64,000 nucleotides of DNA from Bradyrhizobium sp. Its GTDB lineage: Bacteria > Pseudomonadota > Alphaproteobacteria > Rhizobiales > Xanthobacteraceae. Both the position numbers and the translations under genes were made by a program. Positions 34,757-43,038 of the stretch are shown piece after piece. Within the stretch, counting starts at the first letter, position 1; each line of letters begins with the position of its first letter. The stretch is from assembly GCF_027307225.1 (NCBI RefSeq), contig NZ_DAHUXJ010000057.1, positions 1-64,000 on the forward strand, in the 5' to 3' direction. The notes beneath the pieces were generated by a model. The model made no database searches, had not been told where the DNA came from, and saw only the letters and a list, made by a program, of their open reading frames with translations.

Positions 34757-35677
34757 ATGAGCGCGACGAGCAACCGCTTTGCCGAGATCGGTGAGAGGCT
34801 GCGCGCCTACCGGATGGGCCGCGGGCTCGCGGCGGAACAGGTCGCCGAGCGTCTCGGGGTGTCGCGCGCCGCAGTCTACCGGATCGAAGCCGGCGAGGTC
34901 GTGAAGATCGAGACGCTCGATCGGCTTGCCAGCGTGCTGGAGACCTCCGTTGGCTCCCTGCTCGGCCTCGGCGTCGAATACTACGCCAACGCCATCGGCT
35001 ATTTCGAGCGGATGCGGCAGATCGAGGAGAAATCCGAACAGGTCATCGCCCACTTCCCGCCTTTGTCCTATCTCCTGACCTCGGACAATTACGGACGCCA
35101 GCTCAAGCAGACGCTGATCGAGGCCGCGCCCTCCTATGCCGAGGACGGCAAGGACTACGAGGCCGAGATCGACGCGATCATCAATGTGCTCGACGAACGC
35201 AAGAACGCGCGCGACCGTCGGCATCTCAGCGTCGTCAATTTCGTCAACATGCCGGAGATCGAACGCTGGTTGAAGCTCGGCCTGGTCGGTCGCTTTGATC
35301 TGCCGGCCAACGAGATCGTCGAGCGCAGGCTCGCTGCGCGCGCCGAGATCGAGCATCTGATCAAGCTGATCGAGCAGGAACCGATGGGCATTCAGATCGG
35401 CCTGATCGAAGAGCCGTTGCCCAACATCACCTTCCAGCTATTTCGCACGTCCGAGCGCACGCTGCTGGGCTTGAGCCCATTCCGGCTCGGCGGCGAACTG
35501 CCGAATATCCGCACCGGCGTCGCCATGCTGACGGCCGACGAAGAACCGGTGCGTCTCTACGAGCAACTGGTCGATAGACTATGGCGCCGTGCCTACAAGG
35601 GGCGTGAGGCCGCGCATCAGCTGCGCATGATCCTGGAGCGATCGGCGATGCGACCGCCCGCACGAAATGCTTCCTAA
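34757..35677 (+). CDS. XRE-family regulator with large C-terminal domain
   Basis: A 306-residue protein. The N-terminal Cro/CI helix-turn-helix (about residues 8-63) includes GLAAEQVAERLGVSRAAVYRIEAGE and a typical DRLASVLETSVGSLLGL end. The remaining 240 residues form an unassigned domain rich in charged helices, with YERMRQIEEKSEQ and GLVGRFDLPANEIVERRL. The ATG at 34757 has GAGAGG 6 bases upstream. It is 118 bases downstream of the paired 101-aa genes and may control them. It is convergent with pyrE, two bases apart. Confidence 0.82.
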   Translation: MSATSNRFAEIGERLRAYRMGRGLAAEQVAERLGVSRAAVYRIEAGEVVKIETLDRLASVLETSVGSLLGLGVEYYANAIGYFERMRQIEEKSEQVIAHFPPLSYLLTSDNYGRQLKQTLIEAAPSYAEDGKDYEAEIDAIINVLDERKNARDRRHLSVVNFVNMPEIERWLKLGLVGRFDLPANEIVERRLAARAEIEHLIKLIEQEPMGIQIGLIEEPLPNITFQLFRTSERTLLGLSPFRLGGELPNIRTGVAMLTADEEPVRLYEQLVDRLWRRAYKGREAAHQLRMILERSAMRPPARNAS

Positions 35678-35679
35678 GC

Positions 35680-36372
35680 TTAACTTCGAACCGACAATTT
35701 CGAACGACCGCCATGCCGCGTCGACCAGGCGACGGGATCGATGAGGAAACGCTCCACTTCCGCACGGTCCTGCGGCGAAATCTTCTGAGCCGCCGGCGAA
35801 CGCAGGATATCGGCCCAGGTGGCAAGCGGATGCAAGGTCAGCCCGGCCTGCGCGAGCCGCTCGGCCGCGCCGGGAAAGACGTCATGATAGAAGATAGTGA
35901 GCACGTGTTCGACGACGGCGCCTGCCGCCCGCAGCCCGCGCGCAAAATTGAGCTTGCTGCCTCCATCGGTGGTGAGATCGTCGACCAATAGCACCTGGAG
36001 CCCATCGACATCGCCGCCTTCGACCTGCGCGTTGCGGCCGATGCCAAGCGGCCGCTTGCGCACATAGCGCATGCGTACATTGAGTTGGTCCGCAAGCCAG
36101 GCAGCAAAGGGAATGCCGGCAGTTTCTGCGCCCGCGACCGCATCGATCGTGGCGTTCGGCAACATCGCGCCCACATAGCGGACGGCGACTTGCGTCACTG
36201 CTTGTCGTAACGAAGGATCGCCAAGGATCACCCGGACGTCGACATAGACCGGGCTCGCCCAGCCTGCCGCCAGGATAAAAGGCTGCTGCCGGCTGACATG
36301 GATGGCGCCGCCGTCAAACAGGAGCCGCGCAACTTCACCGCCGATCTCCTGCCTGATCGCTTGGTCGGTCAT
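35680..36372 (-). CDS. pyrE: Orotate phosphoribosyltransferase
   Basis: A 230-residue transferase converting orotate and PRPP to OMP. The PRPP-binding motif is VLLVDDLTTDGGSKLNF, and the catalytic loop region is MRYVRKRPLGIGRNAQVEG. The gene's ATG overlaps the TGA of pyrC (ATGA), and it is the last gene of the minus-strand operon that starts with the MFS carrier at 41820. In that setting it may salvage imported orotate to UMP, or it may be the cell's normal de novo enzyme. Both are consistent with the sequence. Confidence 0.92.
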   Translation of the reverse strand: MTDQAIRQEIGGEVARLLFDGGAIHVSRQQPFILAAGWASPVYVDVRVILGDPSLRQAVTQVAVRYVGAMLPNATIDAVAGAETAGIPFAAWLADQLNVRMRYVRKRPLGIGRNAQVEGGDVDGLQVLLVDDLTTDGGSKLNFARGLRAAGAVVEHVLTIFYHDVFPGAAERLAQAGLTLHPLATWADILRSPAAQKISPQDRAEVERFLIDPVAWSTRHGGRSKLSVRS

Positions 36373-37454
36373 GGCGATACCTCCCCGACCGACCATGGCA
36401 AGGTTTGACCGCCCTGAAACACCACGACTTCGGTGTCTTCCACCGCAACCGCGGCCATCACCGGCTGCTCGCGCCTTTCGAGAGAGATCGTGCCGCGGTT
36501 CAGTTCGAGGCCGTAGAACTTCGCGCCATTGACGGAGGCAAAGGCCTCGAAGCAATCCAGCGCGCCCTCCTCATCGAATACCTGCACATAGGTCTGCAGC
36601 GCCGTGGCGCCGCCGAACACCCCGGCCGAACAACATTCGGCTTCCTTGGCGGTGCGGCGATGCGGCGCGGTGTCGGTCCCGATGAAGAAGCAGGTGTCGC
36701 CCGAGGTCACCGCCTTGCGCAATGCAAGACGATGCCGCTCGCGCTTGGCGACCGGCAGACAATAAAGGTGCGGACGCAGCCCACCCTGAAACAACGAGGT
36801 ACGGTTGATGACGAGATGATGCGGCGTGATCGTGCCGGCCGTGTGCGAACGATGGGCGCGCACGATGTCGACGGTCTCCGCGGTCGTGACGTGCTCGATC
36901 ACGACCTTCAGGCCTTGATGCCGTTTGAGCATCGGCAGCAGGCTCTGCTCCATGAACACCGCTTCGCGATCAAAGATGTCGACCGCGGGATCGGTGGCCT
37001 CGCCATGGATCAGGACCGGCATGCCGATTTTTTCCATGCGTGCCAGCACCGGCGCCAGCGCCGGAATGTCGGTCACGCCGTGATGCGCGTTCGTAGTGGC
37101 GCCTGCCGGATAGAGTTTCGCGGCAACCCAGGCGCGATCCCTAAATCCCTTCTCGATTTCGTCCGGCGAAGTCGCGTCGGTGAGATAGCAGGTCATCAGC
37201 GGCTGGAAGTCGGAAATCGCCGCACGCGCCACCAGGATCCGGTCGCGATAGGACTTGGCGGCCGCAACTGTCGTCACCGGTGGCACCAGGTTGGGCATGA
37301 TGACGCCACGGGCGAACTGCCCTGCAGTAAACGGCAGCACCGCCTGGAGCATCGCACCATCACGCAAGTGAACATGAAAATCGTCAGGCCTGCGGATCGT
37401 GATCTTGTCGACGCGCCTGGGTGCTGCTTTTTCGAATAATTCGGTCACGCTCAT
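36369..37454 (-). CDS. pyrC: Dihydroorotase, E. coli PyrC type
   Basis: A 361-residue binuclear zinc amidohydrolase interconverting dihydroorotate and N-carbamoyl-L-aspartate. Metal ligands are visible: HVHLRDGAML (His-x-His), the carbamylated Lys in AAKLYPAGATTNAHHG, His in LIHGEATD, His in VIEHVTT, and Asp in GTDTAPH. This is the short class typical of E. coli PyrC, not the class that pairs with PyrB. Its ATG overlaps the stop of the upstream amidohydrolase gene (ATGA), and its own TGA overlaps pyrE. Coupling to a carbamoyl amino acid hydrolase suggests it may run in the hydrolytic, catabolic direction here. Confidence 0.92.
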   Translation of the reverse strand: MSVTELFEKAAPRRVDKITIRRPDDFHVHLRDGAMLQAVLPFTAGQFARGVIMPNLVPPVTTVAAAKSYRDRILVARAAISDFQPLMTCYLTDATSPDEIEKGFRDRAWVAAKLYPAGATTNAHHGVTDIPALAPVLARMEKIGMPVLIHGEATDPAVDIFDREAVFMEQSLLPMLKRHQGLKVVIEHVTTAETVDIVRAHRSHTAGTITPHHLVINRTSLFQGGLRPHLYCLPVAKRERHRLALRKAVTSGDTCFFIGTDTAPHRRTAKEAECCSAGVFGGATALQTYVQVFDEEGALDCFEAFASVNGAKFYGLELNRGTISLERREQPVMAAVAVEDTEVVVFQGGQTLPWSVGEVSP

Positions 37455-38743
37455 TGGACGGCCTCTTCGATCGCAGCCCGCATTACCGCGATTCCGGCGA
37501 CAAAATCATCCAGATTCATCGACTCTTTCGGGTTATGCGAGCCATTTTCGTTGCGCACGAACACCATTGCTGAGGGAATACCGGCATTGGCGAACACCGC
37601 AGCATCGTGCCCGGCTCCGCTCGGGATCTCCTCATCCGGCAGGCCGAGCGCCTGCGCGGACTTTCGCAGCCTACGAACCCATTCGGCATCCATGGTGGCT
37701 GGCGCGGATTCCAGGCGGCGGTCGAAAGCGAATTCCACGCCGCGCTCTTCGGCGATGAGATTGCACTCGGAACGGAACAAATCGTAGAAGCCCTCGAGCG
37801 TCTCCTTGCTCTGGCTGCGCACCTCGAAGCTGAACGACACCTTTCCCGGAATGCGCGCGATCGCATGTTCCGTGGGATCGGTCCCGAAGACGCCCGACGT
37901 CACTACCACGTCCCGCCCGCGCTCCAACAGCGTACGCCAGTGGCGGTCGAGATGGGTCATGAGTTCGGCCACCGCAAACACGGCATCGTGCCGCAGCCAG
38001 CGTGGCACCGCGCCGGAATGCCCGGCCTCGCCGAGGCATTCGACCGTCCGATGCCGCACATTACCGCGGATGCCCGTCACGATGCCGACCGGAAGTTCCC
38101 GCGCGACCAGCACCGGCCCCTGTTCGATGTGAAGCTCGACCCAGGCGGCGACGCGCTTGGCATCGAGCAACGGCTCACCCCTTTCAATGCGCGCAACGTC
38201 GGCGCCGACCGTGCGCATGCAGTCGGCAAGCACGAGGCCGTCGCGATCCCTTACCCTCAAGTCTTCGGCTGTGAGTTTCCCGAACAGCGCAAGCGAGCCC
38301 ATATAGGCCTTGCCGAAACGGGAGCTCTCCTCGCCGCGCAAACCGAACAGCTTGATGGTTCGGCGCGGTGTGATGTTGTCGCGTTTCAAACGCGCCAGCA
38401 CCGCAAGACCGGCGACCACGCCCGCCGCGCCATCGAAATTGCCGCCCTGCGGTACCGAATCCAGATGCGATCCGCAGGCGAGGAACGGCAGATCCGGCTC
38501 GCTGCCGGGAAGCGTGACCACCAGATTGGCGCCGGCGTCGCGCGCCGCCTCCAGGCCCAATCGGCGCGCCCTGGCCTCGACGATATCCAACGCGTTTGAC
38601 TCGCGCCCGCTGTAGCTTTCGCGGGTGACGCCAACGCCGTCGAACGATGCGGTGCGGAGCGCGTCGAACAGCTCTCCGGCCAACAAGCGGTCCTCCGCGT
38701 TATCGACAAAGACGTTTCGATTTTGAGTATCTGGCGTCGTCAT
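37451..38743 (-). CDS. Zn-dependent N-carbamoyl-L-amino acid amidohydrolase (M20 family)
   Basis: A 430-residue enzyme of the hydantoinase/carbamoylase group, related to allantoate amidohydrolase and beta-ureidopropionase. Candidate zinc ligands are His93 in CGSHLDSVPQGG, Asp104 in NFDGAAG, Glu138-Glu139 in LRGEESSRF, and His403 in NGSHNPKES; the lid motif reads GEAGHSGAVP. Such enzymes release ammonia and CO2 from N-carbamoyl amino acids. Between pyrC and pyrD, the natural substrate would be N-carbamoyl-L-aspartate (ureidosuccinate), giving aspartate. The start at 38743 overlaps the pyrD stop (ATGA); the longer frame upstream is the pyrD gene in another frame. A pyrimidine-ring ureide is the alternative substrate. 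Confidence 0.87.
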   Translation of the reverse strand: MTTPDTQNRNVFVDNAEDRLLAGELFDALRTASFDGVGVTRESYSGRESNALDIVEARARRLGLEAARDAGANLVVTLPGSEPDLPFLACGSHLDSVPQGGNFDGAAGVVAGLAVLARLKRDNITPRRTIKLFGLRGEESSRFGKAYMGSLALFGKLTAEDLRVRDRDGLVLADCMRTVGADVARIERGEPLLDAKRVAAWVELHIEQGPVLVARELPVGIVTGIRGNVRHRTVECLGEAGHSGAVPRWLRHDAVFAVAELMTHLDRHWRTLLERGRDVVVTSGVFGTDPTEHAIARIPGKVSFSFEVRSQSKETLEGFYDLFRSECNLIAEERGVEFAFDRRLESAPATMDAEWVRRLRKSAQALGLPDEEIPSGAGHDAAVFANAGIPSAMVFVRNENGSHNPKESMNLDDFVAGIAVMRAAIEEAVQ

Positions 38744-39702
38744 GTCGGGGGACTTAGCCAGGCGAGATCCTGATCGTCGGCCTCCTCGATCACGACGCCA
38801 TGAACGAGGTCGGTCACGCTCGTGATCTCGCGTTGCAGACAGAACATCTCGAGGCCGTCGATGATACCGACCATCGCCGCCGGTTGAAGGAAGGTAGCGG
38901 TGCCGATCTGAACGGCGGTCGCGCCGGCGAGCATATACTCGATCGCATCCTCGGCGGAAGAAATGCCGCCGCAACCGACGATCGGAATCTTGACGGCCTT
39001 GGCGCACTGAAACACCTGCCGCACCACGATCGGCTTGATCGCGGGTCCGGACAGACCGCCCATGATGTTGCCGAGGCATGGCTTGAACGTCTTCAAGTCA
39101 ATCGCCATCGACAGGAAGGTGTTGGCGACCACGACTGCGTCCGCACCGGCGCCTTCCGCCGCCCGCGCGACTTCGGCGATGTCGCCAGTGTTGGGCGTGA
39201 GCTTGACCCACAACGGCAGCTTGGTAGCGGCGCGCAGCTGGTGCGTCACCTTCTCGGCCGACTCCGCTCGCATCGCAAACGCCTTGCCGTCCTCCTCGAT
39301 GTTCGGGCAGGAAATATTGGCTTCGATGGCTGAAACGCCTGGCAGTGACAGTTCCGCCGCAAGGCTGGCAAATCCTTCGGCCGTCGGCGCGGAAATACTG
39401 ACCACCAGAGGTGGCTCATAGGCGGCGTATTGCGGGATGATCTTCTCAATGAAATGCGGCACGCCCTTGGAGGGAATTCCGATCGCGTTGATCAGGCTGC
39501 CCGGCCGCTCGACCACGCGGGGCAGCGGATTTCCGGCACGCAATTCCCGCGTCACGGTCTTGGTCACAAAGGCGCCGAGGCGGTTGAAGTCGATGACCTT
39601 GTCGAGACCTTCGGCAAAGGTGCCCGATGCCGGCATCACCGGATTGCGAAGCTTGAGCCCGCCGACATTGACGGAGAGGTCGATCGAAAAAGGCTTGATC
39701 AT
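38740..39702 (-). CDS. pyrD: Dihydroorotate dehydrogenase, class 1B catalytic subunit
   Basis: A 320-residue FMN-binding TIM barrel. MPASGTFAEG, NAIGIPSKG, EANISCPNIEEDGKAF, GGLSGPAIKP and GCGGISSAEDAIEYMLAG match class 1B PyrD. Cys132 of NISCPN aligns with the active-site Cys (Cys135) of Lactococcus PyrDB, which separates it from the Ser-using, quinone-linked class 2 enzymes usual in Proteobacteria. With the PyrK subunit encoded just upstream (ATGA overlap) it would be NAD-linked and reversible, able to reduce orotate to dihydroorotate. Its own TGA overlaps the next gene. Confidence 0.9.
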   Translation of the reverse strand: MIKPFSIDLSVNVGGLKLRNPVMPASGTFAEGLDKVIDFNRLGAFVTKTVTRELRAGNPLPRVVERPGSLINAIGIPSKGVPHFIEKIIPQYAAYEPPLVVSISAPTAEGFASLAAELSLPGVSAIEANISCPNIEEDGKAFAMRAESAEKVTHQLRAATKLPLWVKLTPNTGDIAEVARAAEGAGADAVVVANTFLSMAIDLKTFKPCLGNIMGGLSGPAIKPIVVRQVFQCAKAVKIPIVGCGGISSAEDAIEYMLAGATAVQIGTATFLQPAAMVGIIDGLEMFCLQREITSVTDLVHGVVIEEADDQDLAWLSPPT

Positions 39703-40568
39703 GGTAGCGCCTCCAGCAGATCGAATACCGGTCCATCCCAGCAAACCCTTCGGTTGACGATCTCGCCGCCGACGTTGAAGTCACGTACGCAGCAGTAACA
39801 AAGGCCGATCCCGCAGGCCATTTGCTGCTCCATCGCGACCTGCCCGGGCAAGCCGAACTCGATCGCAAGCCGCTGCTGCACCCGCATCAGGCGGCTCGAC
39901 CCGCAAGTAAAGAACGCATCGCATTTTCCTTCGGCGATCAGACCCCGCAGGATGCGCTCCACATTGCCCGGCCCGCTGGTCTGCTCGGCGTCGGTCACCG
40001 GCACGACATCGGCGCCATGGCCCTTGAAGAGATCCACGGAGACCAAAAGCTCCGGCCGTCGGGCACTGAAGATCGCGGTAACCTTGGTACCATTGGCCTT
40101 CGCCGCTTTGGCGAGCGGTGCCAGCGTGGCGAGCCCTGCGCCGCGTCCAATCGCCACGATGTGCCGCCATTTGGGATCGAGCGTGAAGCCTTGGCCGAGC
40201 GGCCCCATGATGTCGAGCGTGCCGCCCACCTCGATCGAATCCAGCCCCCGCGTGCCGGCGCCCGTCACCTTGTACAGGAATTCAACCTGCCGCTTGACCG
40301 GGTCGGCGCCGTACAGACTCATCGGACGCCGCAGGAACGGATGCTCCCCGGCAGGGTGCGGACAGAGCAACTGGAAGAACTGCCCCGGCTGCGCGGAAGC
40401 CGCAACCTCACTGCAATCGACGACCAGGTGACGATACTCGGCGTTGACGGCCGTGTTGGCTGCGACTTTGGCAACCTCCGCAGCGATGCTGGGCTTCCAG
40501 GGCGTCCGTGAAGATGCAGGCGGCGTTGCCGCCGGCTGCATCGTCACGGATGAACGATCGAGTGACAT
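39699..40568 (-). CDS. pyrK: Dihydroorotate dehydrogenase electron transfer subunit
   Basis: A 289-residue ferredoxin-reductase-like protein carrying FAD and a 2Fe-2S cluster. The FAD-binding block is FLRRPMSLYG, the NAD-binding part starts HIVAIGRGAGLATLAPL, and the cluster cysteines are Cys252, Cys257, Cys260 and Cys276 (ACGIGLCYCC ... RRVCWDGPVF). It transfers electrons between NAD(H) and the FMN of PyrD. Two adjacent ATGs exist; 40568 gives the better spacing (5 bases) to GAGAGG. The first 40 residues form a Pro/Ala-rich extension. It overlaps pyrD by ATGA. Confidence 0.9.
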   Translation of the reverse strand: MSLDRSSVTMQPAATPPASSRTPWKPSIAAEVAKVAANTAVNAEYRHLVVDCSEVAASAQPGQFFQLLCPHPAGEHPFLRRPMSLYGADPVKRQVEFLYKVTGAGTRGLDSIEVGGTLDIMGPLGQGFTLDPKWRHIVAIGRGAGLATLAPLAKAAKANGTKVTAIFSARRPELLVSVDLFKGHGADVVPVTDAEQTSGPGNVERILRGLIAEGKCDAFFTCGSSRLMRVQQRLAIEFGLPGQVAMEQQMACGIGLCYCCVRDFNVGGEIVNRRVCWDGPVFDLLEALP

Positions 40569-40587
40569 CATAGCCTCTCGCCAAGCA

Positions 40588-41820
40588 TCACGTCAGCTGG
40601 GCGCCGCGGCGCTCGGGGATCAAGAGCCACATCGCCAGAATGTCGAGCACATAGAGTGCAGCAAGCCCCGCGATTGCCGTTTCGAACGAATAAGCGGATG
40701 CGATTGCGCCGACGACGACAGGGCCAAATCCGCCAACGCCACGGCCGATATTGAACAGCACGTTCTGCGCCGTGGCACGCGCCGCGGTCGGGAACAATTC
40801 GCTGATCAGAGCGCCGTAGCCGCCCAGCATGCCGTTGACGAAGAAGCCCATGATCGCGCCGACCACGAGAAGCTGGATCGGATCGGTCAGGCGCGAATAC
40901 ACCAGCACCATGACGGCCGCGCCGAACATATAGGCGAAGAACGCGGGCCGCCGGCCGATGCGATCGGCGATATGGCCGAACATGAAAATGCCGAGCGCCA
41001 TGCCGGCGAGCGTCGCGCAGGTCCAAACTACGGACTGCGTCAGCGCAAAGCCGAAGCGGGTCGACAGATAATTCGGCAGCCAGATCATCACGCCGTAGTA
41101 GCCGAAGTTCTGCACCGAGCAGAGGATGACCATGCCGAGGCTGAGCTTGGCCGTTTCGCCGTCCTTGACGAGCAGTTGCAGCGCCGACTCCTTCGGCCGG
41201 TCTTTCGACTTCTCCACGAACACTTCAGGTTCGTGCAGCGAGGAGCGAATAAAATAGGCAGCAATCGCCGGAAACACGCCGACCGCGAACATGCCGCGCC
41301 ATCCAATCACCGGCAGAAGCAACGGCGTCGCGAGGGCTGCAATCAGCACGCCCACCTGCCAACCAAGACCGACATAAGAAGATGCGCGGGCGCGCTTCGA
41401 TGCCGGCCAGGCTTCCGCCACCAGCGCCATGCCGATCCCGAATTCGCCGCCGAGACCGACGCCGGCGATGGTACGATAGAGCAGAAGATCCCAATAACCC
41501 CGTGCGAACGCGCAGAGGCCGGTGAACACGGCAAATAACACGATCGTCCAGGTGAGGATGCGCACGCGCCCGAGACGATCCGACAACACGCCGAAGCCGA
41601 TGCCGCCGAGCACGGCGCCGATCAGCGTGGCTGTTACCAGCGATGCCGATTGCGCCTGTGAAAGACCGAGATCCTTTGCGATCGTTCGCAGCATGAAGCC
41701 GAGAATAAGAAGATCGAATCCATCCATCGCATAACCGATGGCGGACCCCAGCAACGCCTTCCAGGCGTTGCTGTCGATCGTGGTCGGAACGCTCTCGATG
41801 CTGTCAGCCGTGATGCTCAT
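40588..41820 (-). CDS. MFS transporter, aromatic-acid/sialate type; candidate orotate carrier
   Basis: A 410-residue proton symporter with 12 predicted helices. Motifs are GYAMDGFDLLILGFML in helix 1, SDRLGRVRILTW in loop 2-3, and GVGLGGEFGIGMALVAEAWP, typical of the AAHS/MHS carboxylate carriers. ATG at 41820 has GAGGGG 7-8 bases upstream. It is the first gene of the operon with pyrK, pyrD, the amidohydrolase, pyrC and pyrE, 19 bases before pyrK. A carboxylated pyrimidine such as orotate, dihydroorotate or ureidosuccinate is the natural guess for its substrate. That is inference from context. Confidence 0.85.
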   Translation of the reverse strand: MSITADSIESVPTTIDSNAWKALLGSAIGYAMDGFDLLILGFMLRTIAKDLGLSQAQSASLVTATLIGAVLGGIGFGVLSDRLGRVRILTWTIVLFAVFTGLCAFARGYWDLLLYRTIAGVGLGGEFGIGMALVAEAWPASKRARASSYVGLGWQVGVLIAALATPLLLPVIGWRGMFAVGVFPAIAAYFIRSSLHEPEVFVEKSKDRPKESALQLLVKDGETAKLSLGMVILCSVQNFGYYGVMIWLPNYLSTRFGFALTQSVVWTCATLAGMALGIFMFGHIADRIGRRPAFFAYMFGAAVMVLVYSRLTDPIQLLVVGAIMGFFVNGMLGGYGALISELFPTAARATAQNVLFNIGRGVGGFGPVVVGAIASAYSFETAIAGLAALYVLDILAMWLLIPERRGAQLT

Positions 41821-41835
41821 TTTGACACCCCTCAT

Positions 41836-41931
41836 CGCTTGAATTTCCCCGGAGACAGCAGCTTGTCACAGCTCGGTATCAATTACAATATTAATATCAA
41901 AAATTATACGATAAGAAAGTAAGATATTGGA
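41836..41931 (-). promoter_or_regulatory. AT-rich promoter region of the pyr/MFS operon
   Basis: On the minus strand a perfect -10 box TATAAT occurs at 41908-41903, about 83 bases upstream of the first ATG. No good -35 is found at 16-18 bases (TCCAAT instead of TTGACA), which suggests an activator. Just downstream of the -10 is the near-palindrome GATATTAATATTG. This is the most AT-rich stretch in its neighbourhood. No regulator gene is adjacent. Confidence 0.5.
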
Positions 41932-42190
41932 AATACTAATTTTTATTCCGTCTCATTAATTGGATTTTTGGGACACCCGTGAGCAATGCTGGCGGCCGGG
42001 CACCCCCGCCGGCGGATTCTCCTGGCCGGAGTCATTCGAGCCGCCCATCCGTTGGGGCGGTTCGCTCGCAAGAAGTCGGATCAACGTCGCTGTTCTCTCC
42101 TTCAGGCGCGCGCGCGCCCGCGCCCTCGCTTCAGAGAACGTTTCAAAATAAAAGCACAGTTCGCGGCGACGAGGCGAACACAACGAACAA
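41932..42190. other. Intergenic region with no convincing gene
   Basis: The left end continues the AT-rich promoter. The rest is GC-rich, with an alternating GC tract near 42109-42120 and a GCCGGC-rich segment. A 75-codon minus-strand frame (41956-42183) is arginine-rich, has no clear ribosome binding site and was not called. Confidence 0.4.
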
Positions 42191-42219
42191 AAGGAGGCTG
42201 CCCAACGGGCAGCCTCCTT
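42191..42219 (-). terminator. Strong intrinsic terminator after small exported protein gene
   Basis: A perfect 13-bp stem, AAGGAGGCTGCCC/GGGCAGCCTCCTT, with a 3-base loop. On the minus strand it continues as TTTTG. It lies 23 bases past the stop of the gene at 42242-42493. Confidence 0.85.
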
Positions 42220-42241
42220 GAACTAAGCGTGGTCCCGACGA

Positions 42242-42493
42242 CTACCACTCGCTCCAGCGATCACCGTTCCAATACCCGCGGCCCTCGTGCTCGTGAAAAA
42301 TAACCCGCGGACCCGGACGCCAACCGTCCTCGTGAATGATCACCCTGGATCGGGCCGGATAGTCGAAATGTTCATGCGTGTGCCAGCAAACATTACCTGA
42401 GCAGGCGATCGCCGCGGACGCGCCTACGCTGGACAACGCGAGCAATCCTGCGCCCGCCGCCACGCCGAGCAAACTCTTGCCGATCAGTGTCAT
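42242..42493 (-). CDS. Small exported histidine-rich protein
   Basis: An 83-residue precursor. The signal peptide (MTLIGKSLLGVAAGAGLLAL, then ASA) would leave a mature protein of about 55 residues that starts AIACSGNVCWHTHEHFDYP and has a His/Trp-rich tail with two cysteines. Many rhizobial genomes encode similar short periplasmic proteins of unknown role; a metal or haem role is possible from the histidines. AAGGAG lies upstream of the ATG, and a strong terminator follows, so this looks like an efficiently expressed single gene. Confidence 0.7.
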   Translation of the reverse strand: MTLIGKSLLGVAAGAGLLALSSVGASAAIACSGNVCWHTHEHFDYPARSRVIIHEDGWRPGPRVIFHEHEGRGYWNGDRWSEW

Positions 42494-42723
42494 GTTGTAC
42501 TTCTCCTTGGAATAGCGAACCCCGCTCCCTCCCGCCAACACCAAGCGGCGAGGAACGTTCCGATGGAACCCGGATTTGCGCCTTTGGTGGAACCAACGGA
42601 GAGCGAGAATCCTGGTTCCGCGAACGTTGCGCGGCTGCCCGACAGCACGCTGACTGTTGCATGGGAAGGCGGTCGCGCGGATCACCTCGCATGGCGGCAA
42701 TTGCTTGCCGCCATTTCCAAAGC

Positions 42724-43038
42724 TCAGTGAATCGAACCGGGCTTGTGCTGGTCATGAAGCGGCCGGACGCTACGATCGGAGTTCGGCATCGTGTCCCGGC
42801 CCGAATCGCCATTGGCATCGCTGCCGCCGGACGTCGATGTGCCGCTCCCGCTGGGATTCGACCGCGCCACGCTGCCGGTGGTCGTCCCCGTTTTCGGCGC
42901 CGTTCCCGGCGTCGCCGAGCTTGCCGCCGGATCGCCCGTGATCGACCCACGGCCGCTTGGATTACCTTGCGCATGCGCGAAGTTCGTCGAGAAGACGAGG
43001 ATCGCCGGCAGCAAAACAAAAAGAACGCTGGACTTCAT
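42724..43038 (-). CDS. Small exported low-complexity protein
   Basis: A 104-residue precursor with a signal peptide (MKSSVLFVLLPAILVF, cleaved near AHA). The mature part is rich in Gly, Ser, Thr and Pro (GTSTSGGSDANGDSG) and looks disordered. It ends with a short His-containing tail. AAAGG lies about 10 bases upstream of the ATG. No family is recognised. It is 230 bases upstream of the other small exported protein gene on the same strand, and probably independent. Confidence 0.6.
   Translation of the reverse strand: MKSSVLFVLLPAILVFSTNFAHAQGNPSGRGSITGDPAASSATPGTAPKTGTTTGSVARSNPSGSGTSTSGGSDANGDSGRDTMPNSDRSVRPLHDQHKPGSIH

Noticed and set aside
41956-42183. 75-codon minus-strand frame, arginine-rich
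   Set aside because: Repeated Ala-Arg stretch comes from a GC-alternating tract; no Shine-Dalgarno, no homologue recognised, and it ends in the AT-rich promoter.
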